A stretch of 64,000 bases of DNA, taken from positions 170,284 to 234,283 of the forward strand of contig WJLW01000019.1 in assembly GCA_014728295.1 (NCBI GenBank), read 5' to 3'. Shown here piece after piece: positions 26,203 to 35,477 of this stretch. Made by a program: the position numbers and the translations under genes. How positions within the stretch are numbered: position 1 is the first letter of the stretch; each line of letters starts with the position of its first letter. This DNA comes from Chitinivibrionales bacterium (GTDB lineage: Bacteria; Fibrobacterota; Chitinivibrionia; Chitinivibrionales; WJKA01). The notes under the pieces are model-generated. The model did not search any database and had not been told where the DNA came from. It saw only the letters and a list, made by a program, of their open reading frames with translations.

Positions 26203-27393
26203 ATGGGAAAAAGCACTACCTTGTCAGATGAAAGAAAAATGCAAAGCATTTTCGAGCGTTATTTGACCGCATGGGTTGGTCTCTGCATTGTTGCCGGTAT
26301 CGCTCTCGGCAAGCTTGCACCGGGTCTTGCTGCTACTCTGGATTCGATGGCTATTTACGTGAAGGGCGCGCCGGTTGTATCATTGCCGATTGCACTATGT
26401 CTTTTCTTTATGATGTATCCCATCATGGTTAAAATTGATTTCGGCGCTGTCGTGAAGGCCGGGAAAAGCGGTAAGCCCGTATTTCTGACTCTTTTCATCA
26501 ACTGGGCGGTCAAACCTTTTACCATGTATGGCATTGCATATCTGTTTCTCGGCATTCTTCTGCGGAATTTCATTGGAACGGAAGCAATGGACCTTATCAA
26601 GATGCCATTCGGGCTGGATCTGCCGGTCGGTGCGTCTCATGGCGCCGGTACGGTTGTAGTGCATGAAGGCGCAAAAATGCTGCAGGTACCGCTCTGGCGC
26701 AGCTACTTTGCGGGAGCAATTCTGCTGGGCATCGCTCCATGCACAGCCATGGTGCTTGTCTGGGGCTACCTGGCAAAGGGCAATGACGGGTTGACGCTGG
26801 TCATGGTGGCGATTAATTCACTTGCCATGTTGCTACTGTACGGTGTGCTGGGAGGATTCTTGCTGGGTGTCGGCAGGCTCCCCGTCCCGTGGCAGGCCCT
26901 ACTGCTTTCAATAGGCGTGTATGTGGCGTTGCCGCTTGTTGCGGGTTATTTCTCCAGAAGATGGGTAATCTCGTCAAAAGGTGAACAATGGTTCAAAGAG
27001 AAATTCCTCAACGTCCTGACCCCGATAACGATAATCGCCCTGTTAACAACCCTAGTCCTGCTTTTCAGCTTCAAGGGGGAAGTGATCCTGAGCAATCCGC
27101 TTACCATAGTCTGGATTGCCATACCGTTGTTTATTCAAACGGTTCTGATTTTTTCCCTCGGATACGGCCTTGCCCGATTGCTGAGGCTTTCATATGAAGA
27201 TGCAGCGCCGGCCGCAATGATTGGGGCGTCCAACCATTTTGAAGTCGCCATAGCAACCGCCACCATGCTGTTCGGCCTGTCTTCGGGCGCGGCGCTGGCA
27301 ACCGTTGTCGGTGTGCTGATTGAAGTGCCGGTTATGCTGTTGCTGGTTAAGGTATGCGCATCGACAAAACACTGGTTCAATCATCCTGCATAG
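26203..27393 (+). CDS. acr3: ACR3-family arsenite efflux permease
   Basis: A protein of 396 residues from the ATG at 26203 (AAAGGA ahead). Ten transmembrane segments, with the family segments [13 protein letters not shown] near residue 70, [16 protein letters not shown], the conserved cysteine in [14 protein letters not shown], and [15 protein letters not shown] near residue 340. The APCTAMV Cys and the ASNHFE glutamate are the functionally essential residues of Acr3. It extrudes As(III) from the cytoplasm. Cotranscribed with the ArsR gene, and convergent with the ArsG-like gene only 21 bp away. Confidence 0.93.
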   Translation: MGKSTTLSDERKMQSIFERYLTAWVGLCIVAGIALGKLAPGLAATLDSMAIYVKGAPVVSLPIALCLFFMMYPIMVKIDFGAVVKAGKSGKPVFLTLFINWAVKPFTMYGIAYLFLGILLRNFIGTEAMDLIKMPFGLDLPVGASHGAGTVVVHEGAKMLQVPLWRSYFAGAILLGIAPCTAMVLVWGYLAKGNDGLTLVMVAINSLAMLLLYGVLGGFLLGVGRLPVPWQALLLSIGVYVALPLVAGYFSRRWVISSKGEQWFKEKFLNVLTPITIIALLTTLVLLFSFKGEVILSNPLTIVWIAIPLFIQTVLIFSLGYGLARLLRLSYEDAAPAAMIGASNHFEVAIATATMLFGLSSGAALATVVGVLIEVPVMLLLVKVCASTKHWFNHPA

Positions 27394-27414
27394 TGCCGCA
27401 GAAATGCTCAATTA

Positions 27415-28110
27415 TTACCCCTGAAACAAATGAAAGTTGACGGTAAGGATCAGATATGCACCGGCAAGTATGAAGATAATTCCGCTGATTCGGCGAGACC
27501 ATTTTTCGAAAATTGATACTTTCTTGAAAACCGTTCCGACAGAATGGGCGGCGAATACAATTATCAGTGCGAAGGCGACAACCGGAGCAGCGGTGCCGAT
27601 GCCGTAAACAGAGGGAATAATGACACGACTGGAATGTGCAACTGCAAGCCCGAACGTACTGCCGAAAAAAAGCGCCGCCGAAACCGGACAAAACGAAAGC
27701 GCAAACACGACACCAAGTGCAAATGCCCCCCACATTCCGGAGCGGGCAAGCTGCTCCTGTCTGCGCTGTGATACCATCAAACCGGCAAATGAGAACTTGA
27801 TGAAATCAAGCAGAATAATACCAATCACGATAAGAAACGGACCCATCACAATCTTCATTTTGCTTTGCAGGAAAAGAGAAATCCGGGGCACGGCTTGTGC
27901 GCTTGAAACCAGGATCAGACCCAGTACGCAATATGTCAGCGTTCTTCCCAGTGTATAAAAAAGCCCCGAAAAAAGTGCGGATGATGTCTTACCGATATTT
28001 TTGCCGATATATGAAATGGCGGCAATATTCGTGGCAAGGGGGCAGGGACTGATGGAGGTCAGAATTCCCAACCACATGGCGGAGCCTAAAGCAATAATGT
28101 ATTCCGGCAT
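27415..28110 (-). CDS. ArsG-like CcdA/DsbD-fold permease
   Basis: A protein of 231 residues with six or more membrane segments. The start at 28110 is four bases past the stop of the ArsF-like gene. The motifs SISPCPLATNIAAISYIG near residue 20 and LSFCPVSAALFFGS near residue 140 are the paired Cys-Pro segments of the CcdA/DsbD-TM superfamily. Proteins of this exact flavour beside an ArsF-like thioredoxin-fold lipoprotein are, to my knowledge, annotated as ArsG, an aromatic aminoarsenical efflux permease. An electron-transfer role as in CcdA is the alternative. Location next to ArsR-ACR3 supports arsenic detoxification. Confidence 0.78.
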   Translation of the reverse strand: MPEYIIALGSAMWLGILTSISPCPLATNIAAISYIGKNIGKTSSALFSGLFYTLGRTLTYCVLGLILVSSAQAVPRISLFLQSKMKIVMGPFLIVIGIILLDFIKFSFAGLMVSQRRQEQLARSGMWGAFALGVVFALSFCPVSAALFFGSTFGLAVAHSSRVIIPSVYGIGTAAPVVAFALIIVFAAHSVGTVFKKVSIFEKWSRRISGIIFILAGAYLILTVNFHLFQG

Positions 28111-28114
28111 AAAT

Positions 28115-28603
28115 CTAACTCGTTTTCTGGGCGTACTCTTCAATCGCACTCTTTACATATTCATTGAATCGTTGTGTATCGCGAACCAACTGCCATATTT
28201 TGTCCAGATTTTTCCATTCCAGTTCCCGACCGTCTTTGCGCAACGACAGTACCAGTGATTTGGTTACGAGCTTGTATTCATCAACAAAATGCCTGTTCGG
28301 TTCCTCTTCAATATTGATAGCCCTGAAGGTAATCGAACTGTCGGCAAGTTTTTCCGCAAAGGTTTCCCGCAGAATGACTTTCGTCAGTTTCTCAAACTGA
28401 TTGCATGTCCAACAGCGGTAGGTCGTATGGAAATAGAAAACGGTCAGGTTATCCGCCTTGTTTGTTTTCTCTTGCTTTGCTGCTTGTGAGGCAGGTTTGC
28501 CTGAGCTCTCAGAATTCGTGTCCTTTTCTTTTGCACTGCATCCCGCGACAACAATCAAAGACACTGCTAGTGCGGGTATAAAAGCATTCATGATTTTAGA
28601 CAT
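28115..28603 (-). CDS. ArsF-like thioredoxin-fold lipoprotein
   Basis: A protein of 162 residues with a lipobox ending at Cys22 (VVAGC), a Lys/Ser/Gln linker (about 23-50), and a thioredoxin-like domain with FYFHTTYRCWTCNQFE, i.e. CWTC at 64-67. It matches the family annotated as the ArsF subunit of a nitrophenylarsenical nitroreductase system, usually paired with ArsG as here. An AAGGAG ribosome site precedes the ATG. It probably carries electrons or thiols on the periplasmic side for the membrane partner. Substrate assignment is by family and neighbourhood only. Confidence 0.78.
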   Translation of the reverse strand: MSKIMNAFIPALAVSLIVVAGCSAKEKDTNSESSGKPASQAAKQEKTNKADNLTVFYFHTTYRCWTCNQFEKLTKVILRETFAEKLADSSITFRAINIEEEPNRHFVDEYKLVTKSLVLSLRKDGRELEWKNLDKIWQLVRDTQRFNEYVKSAIEEYAQKTS

Positions 28604-28838
28604 TTTGCAACTCCTTGGACAATTGCATTCTTATTCACGGTAGTTTCGCCTTTCGGCTCTCCGCGTAAGTTCACTATAAAATAGTCAAACCGGCACAACA
28701 ACAAGAAACTCCAGTGCCCTCCTGATTCAAGAGACGCATAATTCTTTCGGAACACTCGCCTTTATCTGCTGGACGGGAACAGGCAAATACCAACAGCGAA
28801 GCATATCGAGCATTCGGCTATTTGCAGCACAACCATTT

Positions 28839-29072
28839 TCATAAAAATAGGCTTTTCAGTTCATCGGGTGAAGGAACGCAGCCGCTGACCACGACCTTGC
28901 CGTCTATTGCCAGTGCCGGCGTCATCATCACACCGAAATTCAGGATTTCGCCTAAGTCCACGACCTTGACGACTTCAGCTTCTATGCCATTCTCTTCGAC
29001 AACCTTCTGTACAGTTTCGTATAATTTTCTGCATTTAGGGCAGCCGGTCCCGAGAATCTGGATTATTTTCAT
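28839..29072 (-). CDS. small thioredoxin-like redox protein (ArsE candidate)
   Basis: A protein of 77 residues with the active site GTGCPKC (Cys11 and Cys14), a following MTPALAIDGKVV cis-Pro segment, and the overall size of the 'redox-active disulfide protein 2' / glutaredoxin-like group. It lies upstream of the ArsF-ArsG pair on the same strand with a 235-bp gap that may carry a promoter. Position and fold make it the natural counterpart of ArsE in arsEFG-type loci. The ATG at 29072 is preferred over an in-frame GTG nine bases upstream because of the AAGGGG spacing. Confidence 0.82.
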   Translation of the reverse strand: MKIIQILGTGCPKCRKLYETVQKVVEENGIEAEVVKVVDLGEILNFGVMMTPALAIDGKVVVSGCVPSPDELKSLFL

Positions 29073-29308
29073 CAAATCCACCCCTTCATGCTTAATTTTA
29101 TAAAGGAAGGTTTTGCGGGTAGCAATCTAACAAATTGTATAAAATAGTCTATTATTGTTGCCTGGATTTGTGTTCGGAAACGGTCCACCGTGTATAGTTT
29201 GGTTTCCTTGCCAATTATGCAGCCCAAATTTACAATTAATATACTGCAAGGATGTGCAGCACCTGCCATAATCCGGCAGCGCACCGCAAACTTCAACGAA
29301 GGAAGAAC

Positions 29309-30288
29309 GTGCATTATCTCAGCGAAGAACATATCCTGCTCTTTCTCATCCAGCTCGTTACCTTGCTTGCGACAGCAAAGATCGCCGGTAGTATATGTCA
29401 ACGTTATGGATTCCCCGCACTCGCCGGTGAGATACTCACCGGACGATTTTTGGTCGCATGGTGCCAAAGCTGCATGCAATGTTGTTTCCGAATGAACTGG
29501 TTCAGCGCAATATGCTCGAAACGGTTTCGTGGATCGGCGTGCTGTTCCTGCTGCTGGCGACAGGTTTTGAGGTCAGCCTGGCGAGCGCCTGGAAACAGGG
29601 GAAAGCGGCATTTTATATCGGGGTGATTGGGGTTGCCATTCCCTTTGGAATCGGCATTTCTGTTTTCTACTGGTTACCCGACGTATACTGGGGGCCCCAT
29701 GCGGGCAGATTGGGATTTTCCCTCTTTCTGAGCACGGCGGCATCGATCAGCGCGATTGCGGTTATAGCTCGTATTCTGCACGATCTGGGCATTCTCAAGA
29801 GTGAATTCGGGTTGACGACCCTGTCGGGTTTTGTGGTGAATGATTTGCTCGGGTGGTTGACATTCGCATTTGTTCTGGGATTTATTTCCGGACATGAATC
29901 CAGTACCATCGAAATTTTGAGCACGTTTATCGCGGCAGTCATGTTTGGGGCAGTATGCCTTACTATCGGCAGCAAGGTCGTTGGATTTCTCACGCGCATG
30001 AGTCTCCCCCATCCCGCAACCAAGCTGGCATTCACCGCGTGCCTGGCAATGCTCTGCGGAGCAATTACCCAATGGATCGGCATCCATGCGATTCTCGGAT
30101 TTTTCATCGCAGGCGTCATGGCCGGCAATACGACCGCTATTTCGGAGCGCACCCGCGAGATAATTTCGCAAATGATGCATTCGGTTTTCGTACCGATTTT
30201 CTTTGCGTCTATCGGACTCAAGGTTGACATTTCGAAACAGCACCGATTTGCGGTATTGGCGCAGACCGCTAAATTACGAGTGCGGTGA
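29309..30288 (+). pseudogene. CPA2-type Na+/H+ (Kef-like) antiporter, frameshifted and C-terminally truncated
   Basis: A GTG at 29309 behind GAAGGAAG opens a frame reading VHYLSEEHILLFLIQLVTL through LAGEILTG. At about 29443 the similarity jumps to another frame (TIFGRMVPKLHAMLFPNEL onward), losing the ILGP-type bases between, so a small out-of-frame deletion has occurred. The second frame carries the normal membrane core (GVLFLLLATGFEVSL, LSTAASISAIAVIARILHDL, HAILGFFIAGVMAG). It then leaves the family after FFASIGLKVDI and ends in 18 unrelated residues at 30288. CPA2 proteins run to at least 380 residues. The gene is almost surely inactive. Confidence 0.82.
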
Positions 30289-30304
30289 GGATTTTCCAAA
30301 AATT

Positions 30305-30348
30305 GCATCAAAAAAGCCCGCCGCTGCACAGGCGGGCTTTTTTGATGC
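30305..30348. terminator. very strong rho-independent terminator, 18-bp perfect stem
   Basis: The arms at 30305-30322 and 30331-30348 pair perfectly over 18 bp, with loop GCTGCACA and an A6/T6 tract inside the stem, so it works in both directions. It lies just past the broken antiporter and insulates the oad operon from the arsenic island. It is the clearest terminator in the window. Confidence 0.9.
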
Positions 30349-30526
30349 GAAGCTGTACGGCGTGAGCTTTGCCTGATTCACTCTAACAAGAATCATATCG
30401 TGACGCATTTAGTATTTTTTCATGCCTTGTTTTGTAACAAGAGGATCATTTAGAGTATCACCTCTGCCAAAATTTCAGACAAAGCTTTGCCAGGCGCTTG
30501 ACATTATATGAAAGGACATGGTACGC

Positions 30527-30778
30527 ATGGATTTTACCTTCAGTGTGCAGAACATCTTTGACGGGCACGGTTTTGCAGTTTCGGCAACCGGCATGGTAAT
30601 AGTGTTTTTTGTCCTAGCTGCCATCAGTATTGTGATTGCTCTGGTTCCGCACCTGCTGGTAATAGTCAACAGGTATTTCCCGGAGAAAAAGAGAAAGACA
30701 TTCGCCTCAGACCGTCCGCAATCCGACGACAGCGTCGTCGCTGCAATCAGCGCAGCCCTTCACCGTCAAAACTCATAA
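30527..30778 (+). CDS. oadG: oxaloacetate decarboxylase gamma-type subunit
   Basis: A protein of 83 residues with one transmembrane helix (about residues 15-40, GMVIVFFVLAAISIVIALVP), then a charged region and a C-terminal segment SVVAAISAALHR, the usual shape of OadG/MmdD small subunits that hold the complex together. An ATG nine bases earlier is in frame, but the 30527 start has the better distance to AAAGGA. It precedes oadB and oadA in the order gamma-beta-alpha. Confidence 0.82.
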   Translation: MDFTFSVQNIFDGHGFAVSATGMVIVFFVLAAISIVIALVPHLLVIVNRYFPEKKRKTFASDRPQSDDSVVAAISAALHRQNS

Positions 30779-30800
30779 GCTTACATAGAAGAGAGAAATA

Positions 30801-31964
30801 ATGGATATATTTCAAAGTTTTATCGGCACGACGGGCTTTGCGCAATTGCAATGGGGCAATATAATTATGATTATCATCGGGATAATTTTTATCAGCCTGG
30901 CGATAATCAAGCATTTTGAACCCCTCCTGCTGTTGCCGATAGGCTTCGGTATCATCGTGGGAAACATCCCGTACATATCGAGCATGGCATTAGGCGTGTA
31001 CGACGAACAGAGCGTCATGTCCTACATCTATTTTGGTGTTCGTCAAGGCGTTTTTCCACCGCTGATTTTTCTGGGAATCGGCGCCATGACCGACTTTTCG
31101 ACGATGCTCTCCAATCCCAAGCTGGTTCTGTTGGGCGCGGCTGCGCAATTCGGTATATTTTTGACACTTGTCGGTGCGCTCTTTCTGGGATTCTCTCCTC
31201 TCGAAGCCGGCGCAATCGGCATTATCGGCGGAGCCGACGGACCGACGTCAATTTTCCTGTCCTCGAAGCTCGCGCCGCACCTGCTCGGGGCAATCGCGAT
31301 TGCAGCCTATTCATACATGGCCCTCGTTCCGGTCATTCAGCCGCCAATCATGTATTTGTTGACAAGCAAGAAAGAGCGGCTGATCAAGATGCCTCCTCCT
31401 CGTCAAGTATCATCGCGAGAGAAAATCTTTTTTCCTGTCATAGCCTTTCTGGTTTGTGCGCTGGTAGTGCCGGGATCAATCACACTTATCGGTATGCTAT
31501 TTTTCGGCAATCTTCTCAAAGAAAGCTGTGTCACCGAGCGCCTGGCGGTTACGGCACGTACCGCATTTATCGATATCGTCACAATACTGCTCGGTTTTGC
31601 CGTCGGAGCAAGTACTCAGGCTGTTCGAATGATTGAAATAAATGGTGTCGTTGTCAATAAGGGCTTTCTTACCAGAGATGCATTGATGATCTTCTTTCTC
31701 GGTGCATTCTCATTTTGTGTCGCAACATTCAGCGGCGTACTATTTGCCAAAATCATGAACCTTTTTCTGAAGGTAAAAATCAATCCGCTTGTAGGTGCAG
31801 CAGGCGTCTCGGCAGTGCCGGACTCAGCACGCGTGGTTCAGATGGTCGGTTTAAAAGAAGATCCCAACAATCACCTGCTCATGCATGCCATGGCACCGAA
31901 TGTTGCAGGTGTTATCGGATCGGCAATTGCGGCAGGCGTGCTCTGGTCCGTACTGGTCAAGTAG
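30801..31964 (+). CDS. oadB: sodium-pumping decarboxylase beta subunit
   Basis: A membrane protein of 387 residues with about nine helices. Diagnostic motifs are GIIGGADGPTSIFLSSKLAP (holding the Na+-binding Asp), AYSYMALVPVIQPP, FAVGAST, and the C-terminal GVSAVPDSARVVQ and HAMAPNVAGVIGSAI segments. OadB couples decarboxylation of carboxybiotin to export of Na+. Its start lies 22 bp after oadG. The membrane-bound complex generates a sodium gradient during anaerobic dicarboxylate metabolism or, running in reverse, may carboxylate pyruvate. Confidence 0.93.
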   Translation: MDIFQSFIGTTGFAQLQWGNIIMIIIGIIFISLAIIKHFEPLLLLPIGFGIIVGNIPYISSMALGVYDEQSVMSYIYFGVRQGVFPPLIFLGIGAMTDFSTMLSNPKLVLLGAAAQFGIFLTLVGALFLGFSPLEAGAIGIIGGADGPTSIFLSSKLAPHLLGAIAIAAYSYMALVPVIQPPIMYLLTSKKERLIKMPPPRQVSSREKIFFPVIAFLVCALVVPGSITLIGMLFFGNLLKESCVTERLAVTARTAFIDIVTILLGFAVGASTQAVRMIEINGVVVNKGFLTRDALMIFFLGAFSFCVATFSGVLFAKIMNLFLKVKINPLVGAAGVSAVPDSARVVQMVGLKEDPNNHLLMHAMAPNVAGVIGSAIAAGVLWSVLVK

Positions 31965-32025
31965 AACCAACAACAGGAAACACCTGAATGAAATCAATAC
32001 AAATAATCTGAATAGAGGTATCACC

Positions 32026-33807
32026 ATGGCCGGAAAAAAAATCAAATTTATGTGTACAGCTTTTCGTGACGGGTTTCAATCGGCATTCGGCGCACGCGTG
32101 CTGACCAAAGACTTTCTTCCCGCTGTCGAAGCCGCTGTTGATGCCGGTATCGATTATTTCGAATCGGGCGGTGGCGCTCGCTTCCAGTCACTTTTCTTTT
32201 ACTGCAATGAAAATGCGTTCGACATGATGGATTCTTTCCGCAAAGCCGCTCCCGAGGCAAATCTCCAAACCCTTGCCCGCGGCGTCAATGTCGTCGGACT
32301 GGATTCACAATCCCGGGATATTATCTCACTGCATGCAGAAATGTTCAAAAAACATGGCGTTACTACTATCCGCAATTTCGATGCACTCAACGATGTCAAC
32401 AACCTGATTCACAGCGGACAATCAATTGTTGACGCCGGTCTCAAGCATCAGGTGTGCGTCACCCTCATGGAGCTTCCTCCCGGCTGCAGCGGTGCACACG
32501 ACCCCGACTTCTACGAACGAACGCTCAAGGCTATCCTCGATGCCGATATCCCGTTCGACTCGGTTTGTTTCAAGGACGCATCCGGAACGTCTACACCGGC
32601 AAAAGTGCACGAAACCATGAAACGGGCCCGCAAACTGCTTCCCGAAGATTCCATCATTCACTTCCACACGCACGAAACGGCCGGTACCGGCGTTACCGCT
32701 TACAAAGCAGCCCTTGAAGGCGGGGCCGATCAGATTGACCTGTCGCTTGCTCCGTGCTCCGGCGGCACCTGTCAACCGGATGTACTGACCATGTGGCATG
32801 CACTGCGCGGTACCGATTTTGATCTTGATGTTGACATCAATAAAGTGCTCAAAGCCGAAGCCGTCTTCAAAGACTGTATGAAAGACTACTTCCTGCCCCC
32901 CGAAGCAACCAAAGTCGAGCCGCTTATTCCGTGGTCGCCCATGCCCGGAGGAGCCCTCACGGCAAACACCCAAATGCTGCGTGACAATAACCTGATGAAC
33001 AAGTACGAAGAGATCATCGCCGCAATGGGTGAAGTGGTTCGAAAAGGCGGATTCGGCACCTCCGTTACTCCCGTCTCACAATTCTATTTCCAGCAGGCCT
33101 TCAATAATGTCATGTTTGGTCCCTGGGAAAAAATAGCGGACGGCTATGGCAAAATGGTCCTCGGCTACTTCGGCAAAACACCGGTCGAACCCGATCCCGA
33201 TATCATCACCATCGCATCCGAACAGCTCGAACTCAAACCGACACATCGAATCGTTGTTGACATAAACGATGACAACCCTGAAAAGGGAATCGCATCGGCC
33301 AGAACAGCATTGCAGGAAGCCGGCCTCGAGGAAACCGATGAAAATATCTTCATCGCCGCAACCTGCAAGGAGAAAGGAATCAGCTTTCTGCTGGGCAAAG
33401 CGACGCTCGGTATCCGCAAGGTCGAAAAAGAAACCGCAAAGAAAGCTGCAGGCGCCGGGCATTACACGGTAACTGTTGACGATAATAATTACAGCGTCTC
33501 GATCGACGGCGACAAAGTTGTTGTTAACGGCAAATCCTACACGACCGCGATAGCCGAGGGAACCGTTCAGCCCGTTTCCACCTCATCCGGAGGCGGTGTG
33601 GAAGCCATTGCGCCTATGCCGGGCAAAGTTTTCAAGTTGCTGGCCAAAGTCGGCGACCAGGTACAGCAGGGCGATGCCGTTATGATCCTCGAAGCAATGA
33701 AGATGGAAAATGATGTGCCTTCGCCAATAACCGGCAAAATTACCGAGATTAGTGTTGCACAGAATCAGCAGGTGAATCAGGATGACGTTTTGTTCAAGGT
33801 GAGTTGA
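32026..33807 (+). CDS. oadA: oxaloacetate decarboxylase alpha subunit (carboxyltransferase plus biotin carrier)
   Basis: A protein of 593 residues from the ATG at 32026, preceded by AGAGG. The carboxyltransferase TIM barrel comes first (residues 1-290): the metal and substrate motifs read CTAFRDGFQSAFGARV rather than the usual TTLRDAHQS, with FKDASG and HFHTHETAGTG later. The PYC_OADA helical domain follows (about 300-470), then a GGG linker and the biotinyl domain with EAMKMEND (biotinyl Lys near residue 559). It transfers the carboxyl of oxaloacetate to biotin for decarboxylation on OadB. The altered first motif is noteworthy but keeps the key Arg-Asp and Gln. Confidence 0.92.
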   Translation: MAGKKIKFMCTAFRDGFQSAFGARVLTKDFLPAVEAAVDAGIDYFESGGGARFQSLFFYCNENAFDMMDSFRKAAPEANLQTLARGVNVVGLDSQSRDIISLHAEMFKKHGVTTIRNFDALNDVNNLIHSGQSIVDAGLKHQVCVTLMELPPGCSGAHDPDFYERTLKAILDADIPFDSVCFKDASGTSTPAKVHETMKRARKLLPEDSIIHFHTHETAGTGVTAYKAALEGGADQIDLSLAPCSGGTCQPDVLTMWHALRGTDFDLDVDINKVLKAEAVFKDCMKDYFLPPEATKVEPLIPWSPMPGGALTANTQMLRDNNLMNKYEEIIAAMGEVVRKGGFGTSVTPVSQFYFQQAFNNVMFGPWEKIADGYGKMVLGYFGKTPVEPDPDIITIASEQLELKPTHRIVVDINDDNPEKGIASARTALQEAGLEETDENIFIAATCKEKGISFLLGKATLGIRKVEKETAKKAAGAGHYTVTVDDNNYSVSIDGDKVVVNGKSYTTAIAEGTVQPVSTSSGGGVEAIAPMPGKVFKLLAKVGDQVQQGDAVMILEAMKMENDVPSPITGKITEISVAQNQQVNQDDVLFKVS

Positions 33808-33931
33808 AGCGGCATACTGCCGGGATGAAATATGCCAAGCCTTCAGCCCTGCAATGTCGCCAATTTTATCCCCGCAACATCATGCAATCCCCGTCATGCC
33901 GAGCGGGACTATCCATCCACCCACCCATTCA
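33808..33931. repeat. intergenic REP-like palindromic debris
   Basis: Between the convergent oadA and methyltransferase genes lie CGGCA-TAC-TGCCG (about 33811-33824), a short hairpin that may end oadA transcription, and CCCCGTCATGCCGAGCGGGA near 33889-33908, resembling the dispersed 'GTCATxCCxxxxxGGGA' palindromes at 53.5 kb. Confidence 0.4.
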
Positions 33932-34648
33932 TCAATTCTCCCCCCTCATCCCATAGACAATCAACCGCCAGGGAAAGACAGCGTCGACTTTGGCAGAGAA
34001 TTTACCGGCTTGATTAGAGAGAATATTTCTCAACTCGGCAACCCTGAAAGCTTTGCGAATCGAGAGCAAACCGTCCCGGAGCGTAAAGCTGTTGCGGAAG
34101 AATGTTCCCGCCAGGCACCAGAAAAAAAGGTATGCCGGCCGCGAGCGTTCGATATCATTCAGCACGAACCCATGCCTGACATTGCTGCCGACAAGTTGAA
34201 CAAGCCCGGCGATTTCTGACTGCGGCAAGTGATGAAGCAGATGATTTGAAAATGCGTAATCGAAGGGAGACTTCCAAAGGGCAGGGTCCAAGATATCGCT
34301 CTCGACAATTTTAACTTCGGGGTAGCTGCGGCATGCTTCCCGTGCGTATTCGACGACACGGGGATCATTATCAACGCCGGTAACTTGCAGGGGCACTTGG
34401 TAGTACCTTGCCCGCATAACAAGCCAGCGCGAGAAATCCGCCCCCCCGCAGCCTAAATCTATGAGACGAAAACTACCTGCTCCCGGTGATGCATTGCGCA
34501 TGTGGCGGAAAAAATGCCGCTCGGCAATCCATCTCGAACGTGTCAACAGTCTGTTTATGGTTTCAAATTGATCGAGTGTTTGAAAGAGGTGCGTTTTGCT
34601 TGTTGCCTGATCGTCCATTAATTCGGGCACAAAAATCCTTGTGCGCAT
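33932..34648 (-). CDS. SAM-dependent methyltransferase of the type III PKS-associated family
   Basis: A protein of about 238 residues if begun at the ATG at 34648; the start is uncertain and no ribosome site is clear. The N-terminal phrase VPELMDDQA...INRLL and the SAM-binding motif RLIDLGCGGADFSRWL near residue 75 are typical of methyltransferases found beside type III polyketide synthases in many bacteria. The later segments VTGVDNDPRVVEYAREA and FSNHLLHHLP complete the class I fold. It probably methylates the resorcinol or pyrone product. Divergent from the second methyltransferase gene. Confidence 0.8.
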   Translation of the reverse strand: MRTRIFVPELMDDQATSKTHLFQTLDQFETINRLLTRSRWIAERHFFRHMRNASPGAGSFRLIDLGCGGADFSRWLVMRARYYQVPLQVTGVDNDPRVVEYAREACRSYPEVKIVESDILDPALWKSPFDYAFSNHLLHHLPQSEIAGLVQLVGSNVRHGFVLNDIERSRPAYLFFWCLAGTFFRNSFTLRDGLLSIRKAFRVAELRNILSNQAGKFSAKVDAVFPWRLIVYGMRGEN

Positions 34649-34736
34649 GTCAGGCAGTATTTTTTCAAGCATCAAAACCATCCTGTCAATCAAAATAGAT
34701 AATGTAGTAACCTGGTTTCCCCGCAAAGCCCGTCGT

Positions 34737-35477
34737 ATGAACTTGAAGTTAAACGCCTATTCGCACTGTTCGTCGCCTCAGGAGACGCTACAGTATGCGC
34801 GCACACTTTTTGACGTCGTTGCCCTGAAGTACAACCTGGTGACCAGAATGCTTTCCTTCGGGCGCGACGCCGCCTGGAAGCGGTGGATGATCGGGCAGCT
34901 TCCAGCATTCGACCGCCCGGTTATTGCCGACCTGGCATGCGGGACGGGCGATTTGACCGGGTTGGCGCGCCGTCGCTATCCGCACGCGTCAATTATCGGG
35001 ATTGATCTTTCCAGAGAAATGCTTGCCCGGGCGCGGCAGCGACCGGATGCGGGCTGGACGCGCTTTGTCACCTGCGATATGAGCCGCATCGGACTGAGAG
35101 GCGAGAGCTTCGATCTCATCACCGGGGGATACGCGCTGCGCAATGCACCCGACCTCGAACAGACTTTCGCAGAAATTGTGCGCCTGCTCAAAGCCGACGG
35201 CTATGCCGCTTTTCTGGACTTTTCAAAACCGCCGGAACGTCTGCGAGCAAAAGTACAGCTCGCCTTACTGGAGCTGTGGGGCAGTTTGTGGGGCATCGCG
35301 TTGCACGGCAATCGCCACGTGTACGGCTATATCGCACGCAGCCTGCGCCGATATCCACATCGTGAAAAAGTCGTATTACTGGCGCGCAGCCAGGGATTGC
35401 AACTCACAGCATCCCGCACGCTCTTTTTCGGATACATTGACTTATTCATCTGGCGCAAGGTAAATGCGCATGCGTGA
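34737..35477 (+). CDS. UbiE/MenG-like C-methyltransferase
   Basis: A protein of 246 residues from the ATG at 34737. The N-terminal VVALKYNLVTRMLSFGRDAAWKRWM, SAM motif IADLACGTGDLTGLA and the later GGYALRNAPDLEQTFAEIVRLL follow UbiE/MenG closely. Such enzymes methylate quinone or phenolic rings. Here it sits at the head of a two-gene unit with the MMPL exporter (overlap of 14 bases). That suggests a product-specific ring methylase rather than the housekeeping menaquinone enzyme, though the latter cannot be excluded. Confidence 0.82.
   Translation: MNLKLNAYSHCSSPQETLQYARTLFDVVALKYNLVTRMLSFGRDAAWKRWMIGQLPAFDRPVIADLACGTGDLTGLARRRYPHASIIGIDLSREMLARARQRPDAGWTRFVTCDMSRIGLRGESFDLITGGYALRNAPDLEQTFAEIVRLLKADGYAAFLDFSKPPERLRAKVQLALLELWGSLWGIALHGNRHVYGYIARSLRRYPHREKVVLLARSQGLQLTASRTLFFGYIDLFIWRKVNAHA

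Noticed and set aside
29072-29479. Minus-strand frame of 135 codons upstream of the small thioredoxin
   Set aside because: It runs antisense to the antiporter relic and contains no family signal.
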